A DNA stretch of 64,000 nucleotides, taken from positions 1,674,001 through 1,738,000 of the forward strand of contig NC_013192.1 in the NCBI RefSeq assembly GCF_000023905.1, read 5' to 3'. The number at the start of each line of letters is the position of its first letter. The first letter of the stretch is position 1. The stretch is from Leptotrichia buccalis C-1013-b. Lineage in GTDB: Bacteria; Fusobacteriota; Fusobacteriia; Fusobacteriales; Leptotrichiaceae. The notes beneath the pieces are model-generated. The model was not told the origin of the DNA, did not search any database, and worked only from the letters and a program-made list of their open reading frames with translations. The position numbers were made by a program, and so were the translations under genes. Below, piece by piece: positions 52,068 through 61,077 of the stretch.

Positions 52068-54233
52068 TTAATTTTTATTAATCTCAACTTGCAGATTTTT
52101 CAAATTCCCTGCAAACGTAATATTTAACTGGCAAATTCCATTATCTACATCAATTATATGCGACAAATCATCACCTTTTTGCATAATTCCATTTACAAAT
52201 TTTGTATCTTTTAGCCAGACTGATTTCTGGCTTTCAGGATTTGTACTGAAAAACATGTTTAATTTATCTTGTTTAAAGTCTGTTGTTGTAAATCGTAAAG
52301 TTCTTTCAATATAAGTTGTTGTAAGCGTTTTATAAAGTGGTTCATAACCTCCATCTGGATTTTTAAGCAATGTTCTTGCTTTGTAAACAACAATGTTTCT
52401 TATTTTTTCACGTGCGATATTTGCATTGTCCGATGAAAATACAAATCCATAGTTAAACTGGTTTATTTTATCCTTTATTGTATTTGTAAAGCCTGATATT
52501 TCCTTAGACATCGTAGTTTTAGCATGATAAGAATTATCTCTTTCTTCAATATCAAAACGTACTCCAGGATATTGCGGAGATACTGCTGAAAATCGTTCTT
52601 TCAGATAATTAGGACATTGTGTGGCACTGATTATTCCAGCTGCAACATACGCTGCATCAACATACACTCCTTCTATCCAGAATTTTAACAAGTCTTCCTG
52701 TTCCTTTGAAAGTGAAACACCTTTTTCCTCTTCAAATTTCATTTTATAATCCAGCATTACTCCTGATTTATCTTTTGGAATTATCGTAAAATTAGGAATT
52801 ACTGGTATTAAATATTCAGAATATTTCTGATTTTCCAGTCCTTGAGTTTTTTCAATATATTTATCAACGCCTGTTGTTGCAAGATTGTCAAAAGATGTTT
52901 CAGGTTTTCCTTCAAAATTAAAAAACACTTGCACTCTGTATTCTCCCAAAACTGTCATCAAATTGGTCAAGACTTCCATTGTATTTTTTTCCGCTTTGTT
53001 TTCATTTTTTGTTCCCATAAATCTTTCACGCACTTTTTTTTCTGGCTTTTTCACGTCTAAATCTACATTTGGATAAATTCCAAACCAGACTGTGTTATCA
53101 AAATCATTCTTCTCATTGGTTGTATTTAAAAATGCACGAATTTTATCTTTATTTCCAGCTTTTACTATCATTTCAGGCTTCACATTTGTAATTAAAAGTG
53201 TCGGTTTCATCATTCCCATTCTGACATCATACTGCTCGAAAAACATTTTTACACCTAGTATCTTTTCAATTAAAGGTTTTGCGATTTTTATAAAATCTTC
53301 TTGAGCTGATTTATAAAATGACAAGTAATTATTATAATTTTGAACTTCCTGTTCAGGATCAACATCTACAAAAGTTTTTGCAAGTGGTACAAAAGTTCTA
53401 ACAACCAAGTCGCTTATATATTTATTTGGCTCATCTGTCACATTTTCATAATCATCTCGAAAAGCTTCAACTAGGGCTGTTGTATTTTTTTCTTCAATCA
53501 TCGCAAGGCTTGTCTGATTTTCCTGTTTATATTCAATGACTTCCAGTTCTCCTTTTTCTCCAACTTGCAGCATTCCCAATTTTATTTTTTCTGATTTAAA
53601 ATTATTTGAATCATTTCCAATTAAAAGTCTTGTTTTAATATCTTCTATTGCAAGTGGCAACATTCCAAGTACATTACTGTAATTCTCAGAGGCTTCTTCA
53701 AATTTTGAATTAAGTTTATCTCCAAGTTCCAATTTTTTCGGATTTTCATCATCCAGTTCTTCGTATTTCTGATAAATATATGCAATTTCTTTTCTTGTCT
53801 GCTTAATATCCTCGATAACTTTTTTTGGCGAAATTAATTCCAAAATATTTTCAAATTTAAAGTCAACATTTCTGTTTCCTTGTGATTTTCTAGCTTCAAT
53901 CAATGTACTTAACATTTTGAAAAACATATTTCCATTATTTATTTTAATTTCCGTTATCAAATCTTCAGGAATCCCTTCAGGTTTTTTCAAAATATATCTG
54001 ATACTTTGACTTTCTGCATCAAAATAACTGTAAACTTTCGGATCAAATTTTTCCAAAAATTCATCAAAGCTCCCAACTAAAAGATGTTGGTTAATTTCAA
54101 TAATATTCTCGTCATCAAGTGAATCCAACCCCTTAGAATCATTAATAAGTGTCAAAATATCCATTTTTTCTGGATTAATTTCCTCAAATAAAATCGTTCG
54201 ATTAGTCTGATTTATAACATTCTTATTCCCCAT
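52068..54233 (-). CDS. large structural protein, possibly sheath-like
   Basis: A 721-residue cytoplasmic protein without signal peptide or membrane helix. Its second half resembles contractile sheath proteins in outline: GVYVDAAYVAAGIISATQCPNYL, then YPGVRFDIEE and a C-terminal part with SSDNANIAREKIRNIVVYKARTLL. The N-terminal half is helical. The likeness is only by eye; TssC/VipB or phage-sheath membership would need a structure search. It has its own promoter (54380) and lies next to a gene for a DUF4280 spike protein. It could instead be an unrelated structural protein. Confidence 0.45.
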   Translation of the reverse strand: MGNKNVINQTNRTILFEEINPEKMDILTLINDSKGLDSLDDENIIEINQHLLVGSFDEFLEKFDPKVYSYFDAESQSIRYILKKPEGIPEDLITEIKINNGNMFFKMLSTLIEARKSQGNRNVDFKFENILELISPKKVIEDIKQTRKEIAYIYQKYEELDDENPKKLELGDKLNSKFEEASENYSNVLGMLPLAIEDIKTRLLIGNDSNNFKSEKIKLGMLQVGEKGELEVIEYKQENQTSLAMIEEKNTTALVEAFRDDYENVTDEPNKYISDLVVRTFVPLAKTFVDVDPEQEVQNYNNYLSFYKSAQEDFIKIAKPLIEKILGVKMFFEQYDVRMGMMKPTLLITNVKPEMIVKAGNKDKIRAFLNTTNEKNDFDNTVWFGIYPNVDLDVKKPEKKVRERFMGTKNENKAEKNTMEVLTNLMTVLGEYRVQVFFNFEGKPETSFDNLATTGVDKYIEKTQGLENQKYSEYLIPVIPNFTIIPKDKSGVMLDYKMKFEEEKGVSLSKEQEDLLKFWIEGVYVDAAYVAAGIISATQCPNYLKERFSAVSPQYPGVRFDIEERDNSYHAKTTMSKEISGFTNTIKDKINQFNYGFVFSSDNANIAREKIRNIVVYKARTLLKNPDGGYEPLYKTLTTTYIERTLRFTTTDFKQDKLNMFFSTNPESQKSVWLKDTKFVNGIMQKGDDLSHIIDVDNGICQLNITFAGNLKNLQVEINKN

Positions 54234-54379
54234 ATTCCTTTTAAAATTATTCTTAATATCATATAAAAATTAACTATTACCTATCGACTTTTTACATCCA
54301 TTTAAACTAATTTTATATAATATTTCAAATAACTTTATTTTCCCCCTTCTTTTGTTTTAATTTATTTTTAATTAATATA

Positions 54380-54408
54380 ATGATACACTATAATTAAAAT
54401 TTTGTCAA
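54380..54408 (-). promoter_or_regulatory. promoter of the 721-residue protein
   Basis: Minus-strand TTGACA (54408-54403), 17-bp spacer, TATCAT (54385-54380). The sequence around it closely resembles the LRR-lipoprotein promoter at 60845-60873. Confidence 0.7.
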
Positions 54409-54419
54409 TATCATTATTT

Positions 54420-55349
54420 TTAATTTACATCATATCTTTTGACTTCATTCAAATTTTTAAGCAAATATTCGTATATTTTACCATCATCATAAATATAAAA
54501 TATTCCTTTATAAATTGCCATATCTGTATTTTTATAATCTGTAATTTTTATTTCTTTTAATATTTTGTTATTTTTGCCTGTTATTAATATTTTGTTATTT
54601 TTCAACAAATAAATAAATCCCAAAATACTATCAGCTTCATTTTCAAAAACTTTATTATTTTGATTTCCTTCTCTAACCAGCCACTCTTCCTCTGAAATTC
54701 CTTCCATCTTTGACAATTTATTCAAAACATTATCAACATTTGTTAAATTATATTTTTTATCAATTTCATAATTCCCAAATTCCAAGTTATATGTTAAATA
54801 TCTTAATATAATTTCAATATCTTTAATATTAAAATTTTTTTCTAATATTTGATACATCAGTTTTTCTTTAGGGTGTATTTTTTCTTTATATTTTTCAATA
54901 TAATTACCAAATGTTGATAATAACATATTATTTGTATATTCATTATCTGCTAATAATAATGGAATTTCTTTTTTTCTCATTTCAATTAATAACTTCATCA
55001 TTTGAATAACTTTTTCTTCTTGAGTTAAATTTTTAAATTCTTGTAATTCAGAACCAATTTTATAATTTTTCATTTTTTTTTCTTTCAAACGAATATATTT
55101 CTCCAGTTCTCTATTTTTCGTATTTATTGAAGATATTTTCAAATATTCATTAATCATATCCCAATAAGAATACTCACTATTAAATTTTTCAAGATTAATG
55201 TATTTTTTTGCACTATAACTTTTATTTTCCACTTTTTGTTTCCCCTCTTTTACAAAGTTTATTTTCCCATTGTACTTTTGTATATCTTCTTTATTTTTAG
55301 CTTGACAAGCAACTAATAAAAACAATAAAATCCATATTTTATCTCTCAT
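54420..55349 (-). CDS. lipoprotein following the spike gene, candidate immunity
   Basis: A 309-residue lipoprotein: a short signal peptide with lipobox (ILLFLLVAC), then a helical Lys/Glu-rich body (ELEKYIRLKEKKMKNYKIGSELQ) and a C-terminal strand-rich part (NKILITGKNNKILKEIKITDYK). No family recognised. It starts 26 bp after the spike/effector stop on the same strand. Because the effector carries cell-wall-cutting domains, an envelope-anchored neighbour is a plausible immunity protein; this is inference from position and location. AAGGAG site before ATG. Confidence 0.65.
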   Translation of the reverse strand: MRDKIWILLFLLVACQAKNKEDIQKYNGKINFVKEGKQKVENKSYSAKKYINLEKFNSEYSYWDMINEYLKISSINTKNRELEKYIRLKEKKMKNYKIGSELQEFKNLTQEEKVIQMMKLLIEMRKKEIPLLLADNEYTNNMLLSTFGNYIEKYKEKIHPKEKLMYQILEKNFNIKDIEIILRYLTYNLEFGNYEIDKKYNLTNVDNVLNKLSKMEGISEEEWLVREGNQNNKVFENEADSILGFIYLLKNNKILITGKNNKILKEIKITDYKNTDMAIYKGIFYIYDDGKIYEYLLKNLNEVKRYDVN

Positions 55350-55374
55350 ATCATCTCCTTTGAAATCAATTTAT

Positions 55375-58300
55375 TTATTTTCTAAATTCATTTGATACTT
55401 TCAATTTAAATTTTCTTAATACTTCATGATTTTTAAGTTTTTTTCCTTCTACTTGAACAGTATAACTTATAATTTTTTTCATAAATTCAAAAGATTTTGA
55501 TTTATCACATCTGTGTATCAAACCATCTCTATAATAATTTTTTGCAATTATTAAACACCCTATCGAACTACCTCTACTTGTGCCAGGATGAATTAATATC
55601 CATCTTTCTGGATGGATCAATTCTTTTTTCAAGCCCCTGTTATCTTTCTGATGATTAAATACTCCTATTGCCCAATAATTTCTTGGTTCACCTCTATAGT
55701 GCCATCTCAATTCATGTGTTCCTGCAATTATTCTTTTCTTTCTCAACGGTTCAACCGTATCAGGCCCTTCTCTTTCAATAATATAACCCTCATATCCTAG
55801 CACTTTTTTACCGCTTGGGTCCAGTATGCTAAATTCAGATAAAGTCGATAATTTTGTTTCTTCTATTCTTCTGACACTTATTGTATAATATCCTTGTATC
55901 CCAGTATGTGGACATGTTTTACAACTCGCAACTTCTTGAGAATTTTTAGTATTATTTTGACTTTTAGCATTACTTTCCACTTTTGTATTTTTATTAACAG
56001 ATTCTACAGTACTAGATTTTGAGTTCAAAATATTCGACTGATATTTAGTTGTACCCTCATTAATCTCTATTTTAGGACTATTGTCATTTTTTTTCTGTGT
56101 AGCATTATTAGAATTTATAGCTTTTGATGAACCATGAGTTTCGTCCCATTCTCCCTGACTAAATGGACACACAGCCAAACTTCTTCCATTTTTTCTTATT
56201 CCATTTAAAATATCTTTTGTATCTGGAGGGTATTTTGTAGATGTATAAAGCATTTTTCCTATTCCAATCCAATTTGTAATATCTGATGATTTTATCTTTT
56301 GCTTCGGAACAAATTTTGTCTGCTTTACATTATCTTGTATTTTATAGTTTTCTAACTTTACTTGTTCTGTATTAGTGACATTTATATCATTATTTAATTC
56401 TGATTCGATTAATCTTTTTGCATTTTCTGTTACAGTCAAGTTTCCAGCTCGCATTAAGTAACCATAGACTATTACAGGCAGCATTTTTGCAGAATAAAAA
56501 TTTTTTCTTTCGTAATCGCACAGACTTAACCCATAATTTTTTATTATCCCTTTTGTATCAAATTTAGGTCCTGATTTTTGTTTTACACTCTTGTAAGCTT
56601 CTTTGAATGCGTAAAATATTCTTTGTCTTAAATTTTTTTCCTTTTCTGAAGTAGCTTCTTGATTTGCAATTTGCACTTTTGACTTGTTTGCATTTATAAA
56701 ATTTTCAGGATTTTTCTTCTTTGATTTACTTAATTTTTGCATTTCAATCATATTTTTTTCATCTTTTGCAAAATACGAACGCGTGGTATTCGTTACTCCA
56801 GTTTTATATTTCTTCCATTTGGCATATTTCTGTGCCTCTTTTTTCAGCTGTGTCTGCATAAAATTATTATTTATATCACTGCAAATATTTATTAATAGCT
56901 TATACTGACAATCAGCATCTCTTTCAGCTTCATTAACTTCCTTATTTTTGGTAACCGCAGTTCCTACATCTTTTTGTCCAGCGTCATCAATACTTATCAC
57001 TCCACCATGCGTGCATTGTATAGTCGAAATATCCAGTAATGCAGGCTTATCTCTCACTTTCACATCTGTATTTTTCTCCCATGTCCCTATTAATGCAGGT
57101 TGGCAAGTCCCAATAGCGCTACATGATTTAAAAGGCTGAATGTTTGTATCATTTATATTTGCCTGCTTTGCTCCTTTAAGCATTACTCTATCCTCATTTA
57201 TTATTAATCTGCTGATGTCTTTCCCAAGTGTACACTTTAACATGCAATTAGTATTTACAAATAACTCTCCAGTAGGATTTATAACATTCTCCAAATCATA
57301 AAATGATTTATAAAAAGAATACAAGTCCATAGAATCAATATTTGCAGCATAATCTCTCAATTCTTTGCTATCCTTAAATAATGCTAAAATAAGACCCTTG
57401 TCTTTTTCAAAGTCAGAGTCATCTCTGTAATTTTCATAGACCTCATCTATCAAATCACTTATTTTCCTGATATTTCTTACCTTTATAGCTGATTTTGAAG
57501 TTATCCAGTCATTTAAAACGGTCGTTACTCTTATATCCTTCCCAATCTTTTCAAGCCTGTCAAACAGTCCCATTTCATTTTTTGAAGGCAAATCTATTCC
57601 CTTGTGTTTTTTTATATACCATAACAAGTAATTTCTCACTATATTACTATCTCTGTATTTATGGTTATCAAAATATTTAATTTCATTTTCTTCCTTAAAT
57701 CCAGCCTGCACCTTCAAAAATTCAATTATTATATTGTCAATTAGCCTTCTTGACAAAGGAAACTGTCTAACCCCATTTTCATCCATCAAATAAGTTTTTT
57801 CATATTCCAACTCATTTTCACCAAGTTCCCTTATCAAATTTTCACATCTTGTCTTTTGCAATTCTGACGGCTGTTTTTTACTAACTTTTATAATAATTTC
57901 GTCAATATCCTTTATTCCTTGCATGTATTTATCATATTTTTCAGGTAATTGATTTTTTTCAATCTTAACTTCCTCATCTTTTACATGTATCTGAATCACA
58001 CCCTGTATTTTATCCACATAATCATTTTGCTTCTTAAATTTATTTACAGGCTTTTTATCAGGAAATTTCACATATTTTGCTGAATATTGACTAAGTACAT
58101 ATTCTAGTGACTCTACACTAGTTTTATTTGAAATAGGATATGAATAAATATAATAAACTATATCCTGTATCCGCAAAACTTCATTATTTTCTTCTCTTCC
58201 CCTCAAAACATCAAATCCATGCTGCTTTATCACATTCCCAATGTTTTCGTTGTCCCTTGTTGCCTCATCATACATTTTCAAAATAACATTTATATCTTCC

Positions 58301-59370
58301 TTATTCTCTTCCAGCACTTTTTTGCCAGTCTTAGTTTCCAAATATTTTACATAATCCTGATTATAAAGATTTTCATCTTGAAACTTAGCTTGCAGTCTCT
58401 TCAAAATAGCTTCTTCAGGATTTACAAAGGCTAGTTCAGGAGCTTTTCCATTTTCAGCTCTATCCCTTTTATACTCTTCACTATCCCAGACTTCTTCAAA
58501 TTTTTGTCCATTAAACGTAAACACACCTGCTTTATTATTTTCAGTACTTTCTGTTGAATTTGAATTTTGTGTTTGTATTGATTTTTGTTGAGAATTATTT
58601 GAAACATTAGTTTTAGGTTTTTGCTGAACCACAGCCTGCTTATTTATATTTTTATTATCAGTTTGAGTATGATTCTTCTCTACAACTTTAGTCCCAATTT
58701 CACAATTATCTTTAAATCCAATAATTACTGATAAATCGTGTCCTGCTAAATTTTCAGCATAAAGTAAGGAAGGCATTGCATTCCCATCTACTGGTATTCC
58801 CCAGACACCTTTAAAATTATTCTCCAAAGCATTAGACATTGCACCTTGTCCACATAAATGTGAGGCGGCAAGCATTCCAGATGATGTAAGTAAAAAACTT
58901 TTCCCTCTTAAGTCTTCTGCTTTATATCTCTGATTTCTTTTTTTCATTATTATTGTTTTTACTCTTGCTTCAGAAGCTGTTACTTTTCCAGGTGCTTTGT
59001 AAACTGCATTTTTAGGAACTGCTATATTTTTACAAATTTTATCCTTATGTTTTTTCAAAGTCGCCCATCTCATTTTAACAGAACGCATTATTACCTCATC
59101 TTGAGCTGCTGGAGTGTTTAAAAAACTTTGTTTTCCTGTTAATTTCCATTTTGTGGCACCTTCACCTATAAATCTCGCATTTGCCCAAGTCGAGCCTTTT
59201 GGAAGCCACCCCATGTCCATCAAAATATCTGTTCCTATTTGATATTTTCCAATATAATATTTTTGATCTGCTAAATTATATTTTCCTCCACTTTCCAGCT
59301 TAGCCAATTTTTCAAAAAATTCAACCGCACTATCCCCAATATCTACCCCATTAAATTTCCTATTTACCAC
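55375..59370 (-). CDS. DUF4280 spike protein with lysozyme-like and DUF5675-like domains
   Basis: A 1331-residue protein. Residues ~12-110 resemble a lysozyme-like glycosidase: FFEKLAKLESGGKYN with the presumed catalytic Glu26, then IGKYQIG. A long helical region follows (~280-690). Residues ~700-800 form a DUF4280 PAAR-like domain (NCMLKCTLG, CSAIGTCQP, IQCTHGGVIS). From ~1150 on is a domain with TCPHTG, then GTHELRWHYRG and WILIHPGTSRGSSIGCLI, like DUF5675. PAAR-like proteins sharpen the spike of contractile secretion systems. The start is GTG with AAGGGGG upstream. It looks like a spike that carries two wall-directed domains. Confidence 0.8.
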   Translation of the reverse strand: MVNRKFNGVDIGDSAVEFFEKLAKLESGGKYNLADQKYYIGKYQIGTDILMDMGWLPKGSTWANARFIGEGATKWKLTGKQSFLNTPAAQDEVIMRSVKMRWATLKKHKDKICKNIAVPKNAVYKAPGKVTASEARVKTIIMKKRNQRYKAEDLRGKSFLLTSSGMLAASHLCGQGAMSNALENNFKGVWGIPVDGNAMPSLLYAENLAGHDLSVIIGFKDNCEIGTKVVEKNHTQTDNKNINKQAVVQQKPKTNVSNNSQQKSIQTQNSNSTESTENNKAGVFTFNGQKFEEVWDSEEYKRDRAENGKAPELAFVNPEEAILKRLQAKFQDENLYNQDYVKYLETKTGKKVLEENKEDINVILKMYDEATRDNENIGNVIKQHGFDVLRGREENNEVLRIQDIVYYIYSYPISNKTSVESLEYVLSQYSAKYVKFPDKKPVNKFKKQNDYVDKIQGVIQIHVKDEEVKIEKNQLPEKYDKYMQGIKDIDEIIIKVSKKQPSELQKTRCENLIRELGENELEYEKTYLMDENGVRQFPLSRRLIDNIIIEFLKVQAGFKEENEIKYFDNHKYRDSNIVRNYLLWYIKKHKGIDLPSKNEMGLFDRLEKIGKDIRVTTVLNDWITSKSAIKVRNIRKISDLIDEVYENYRDDSDFEKDKGLILALFKDSKELRDYAANIDSMDLYSFYKSFYDLENVINPTGELFVNTNCMLKCTLGKDISRLIINEDRVMLKGAKQANINDTNIQPFKSCSAIGTCQPALIGTWEKNTDVKVRDKPALLDISTIQCTHGGVISIDDAGQKDVGTAVTKNKEVNEAERDADCQYKLLINICSDINNNFMQTQLKKEAQKYAKWKKYKTGVTNTTRSYFAKDEKNMIEMQKLSKSKKKNPENFINANKSKVQIANQEATSEKEKNLRQRIFYAFKEAYKSVKQKSGPKFDTKGIIKNYGLSLCDYERKNFYSAKMLPVIVYGYLMRAGNLTVTENAKRLIESELNNDINVTNTEQVKLENYKIQDNVKQTKFVPKQKIKSSDITNWIGIGKMLYTSTKYPPDTKDILNGIRKNGRSLAVCPFSQGEWDETHGSSKAINSNNATQKKNDNSPKIEINEGTTKYQSNILNSKSSTVESVNKNTKVESNAKSQNNTKNSQEVASCKTCPHTGIQGYYTISVRRIEETKLSTLSEFSILDPSGKKVLGYEGYIIEREGPDTVEPLRKKRIIAGTHELRWHYRGEPRNYWAIGVFNHQKDNRGLKKELIHPERWILIHPGTSRGSSIGCLIIAKNYYRDGLIHRCDKSKSFEFMKKIISYTVQVEGKKLKNHEVLRKFKLKVSNEFRK

Positions 59371-59492
59371 AATTAATTTCCCCCTTTTAATTTTATGATT
59401 TTCCTAAAATTAACTTTATCAACTCAAATAAAACTATCACATCCTCTCTTTTATCTTAAAACTTCTTATTTATAATTAATTTTTATCATAAA

Positions 59493-60773
59493 TTATTTTA
59501 ACTGGCTCTTATGTATGTATCCTTTCATATAATATCCCCCATCTTTATTATAAAAATACACATATTTCCAGCCTTCTTCATTTGAAATTTCCTCAACGGC
59601 AACATTATTCCTTAATTTATGAATTATAGAACTGTCTGAGCCATAACTTTCTCTTACATTAACAATATTTTCCCTTGAAGTCGTTATAAAAACTTTACCA
59701 GTCCTTTTAGGAGCTATTTCTCCAAAATCTCTATATTCCTCTCTCCACATTTTCCCGCTTTTCATATCCGTTATTGCATAATTTGTGGCACCACTTGCCG
59801 CAACTGTTGATAAAAACAGATTATCTCCATCAATACTTTCCAGTTGATAACCTAAATCTACTGTATCACTTGCAATTATTTTTCCATTTTTTGTAAAAAT
59901 TGTCTGCCTGTTTGATTGTCCAGCATAAGCGTACGGATAAATAAGTGTGTATATTGAATAAGTTTTATTTGTAAAAAACATTACACTTTCGACTTTATCA
60001 TTTGCTTCTGTAGAATTTTTATTATATTCTTCAACTGTTTTATAAATTTCTTTTGGAAGTTTATCCAGTGCAATTTCCTTTGTAGAAAGTTCCTTTACAA
60101 TTTTTACTGTTTCAAAGCCATTTATTTTATTTTCAAATTCTGAAAAGTTTGAGTATTTTATCGTATTTTCCCTTTTTTGAGCAAGTTCTGGATATTTTTG
60201 TTCAATAAATATTTTTTCAGGAATCATAAAATTATGATAATTTTCATATACATAATCCACAATTTCCTTTGGAATTTCACGTAATTCCAACCTTTTTAAG
60301 TTTTTTAATCGAGAAATTTCCTCAACTCCATTTTTCAATGGATTAAAACTTACATCCAAATGTTCCAGCTTTGTTAATTTTTCAATTCCTCTAATATCAT
60401 TTATTTTGTTATTATGTATCCATAGTTCCTTTAAATTTGTCAAATTTAATAACGGTTTTATATTCTCTATCTGATTAAAATTTATTTTTAGAACTTCTAA
60501 TTTTTTCAAATTTTCCAATGGTGTCATATCTTTTATTTTATTCCATCTTAAATCCAGTTCTTTCACATTTTTATAGTTAGATATACAATTTATTTCTGTC
60601 AAATTTGAGTTTTTCAATTCAATTTTTTCAGAATTAACATCAAATTTACTTAATTTTTTACAACTTTCATTTTTTTGAAAATTTATTTCACTATTTTTCT
60701 TTAATCCTTGACTTCTACTATTATTACAAACCATAAGTAATAATAAAACAAATATTCCAAATATTTTTTTCAT
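59493..60773 (-). CDS. leucine-rich-repeat lipoprotein with SH3 domain
   Basis: A 426-residue lipoprotein: signal peptide with lipobox (FVLLLLMVC), internalin-type leucine-rich repeats (~55-170: NVKELDLRWNKIKDMTPLENLKKLEVLKI and successors), a middle domain (~200-360) and a C-terminal SH3 domain (NVRESYGSDSSIIHKLRN, GYIHKSQLK). Likely surface-exposed and binding a protein or wall ligand. It is the first gene of the minus-strand locus, 122 bp upstream of the spike gene, with its own consensus promoter and AGGAGG site. Confidence 0.88.
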   Translation of the reverse strand: MKKIFGIFVLLLLMVCNNSRSQGLKKNSEINFQKNESCKKLSKFDVNSEKIELKNSNLTEINCISNYKNVKELDLRWNKIKDMTPLENLKKLEVLKINFNQIENIKPLLNLTNLKELWIHNNKINDIRGIEKLTKLEHLDVSFNPLKNGVEEISRLKNLKRLELREIPKEIVDYVYENYHNFMIPEKIFIEQKYPELAQKRENTIKYSNFSEFENKINGFETVKIVKELSTKEIALDKLPKEIYKTVEEYNKNSTEANDKVESVMFFTNKTYSIYTLIYPYAYAGQSNRQTIFTKNGKIIASDTVDLGYQLESIDGDNLFLSTVAASGATNYAITDMKSGKMWREEYRDFGEIAPKRTGKVFITTSRENIVNVRESYGSDSSIIHKLRNNVAVEEISNEEGWKYVYFYNKDGGYYMKGYIHKSQLK

Positions 60774-60844
60774 TTTTTACCTCCTATTATAATTAGATTT
60801 TATTTAAAAATTTTATTATTATTAATTTTATTTTAATTTATATA

Positions 60845-60873
60845 ATAATACCTTATGTTTTAAATTTTGTCAA
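60845..60873 (-). promoter_or_regulatory. promoter of the LRR lipoprotein
   Basis: Minus-strand TTGACA (60873-60868), 17-bp spacer, TATTAT (60850-60845). Confidence 0.75.
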
Positions 60874-61028
60874 TAAAAAAATAAATTTTTACAAAATTAT
60901 TCACAAGATCCGAAGATAATAGAAGCAATATTTTTATCTTTAAGTAAAAGTAAAAAAACTCCGAAGACTACTTTAAAGTCAATTAATTTTTTGGAAGTAT
61001 TCATAACTTTAAGCTCTATATTTTTTAT

Positions 61029-61036
61029 GGTATACT
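61029..61036 (+). promoter_or_regulatory. extended -10 promoter of the esterase gene
   Basis: TGG-TATACT, 42 bp before the ATG; no clear -35. The 60874-61028 stretch has no gene that I can see. Confidence 0.5.
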
Positions 61037-61077
61037 AGTAATGGTAAAACAATAGTTCATTTTTAGGAGGTATCATA

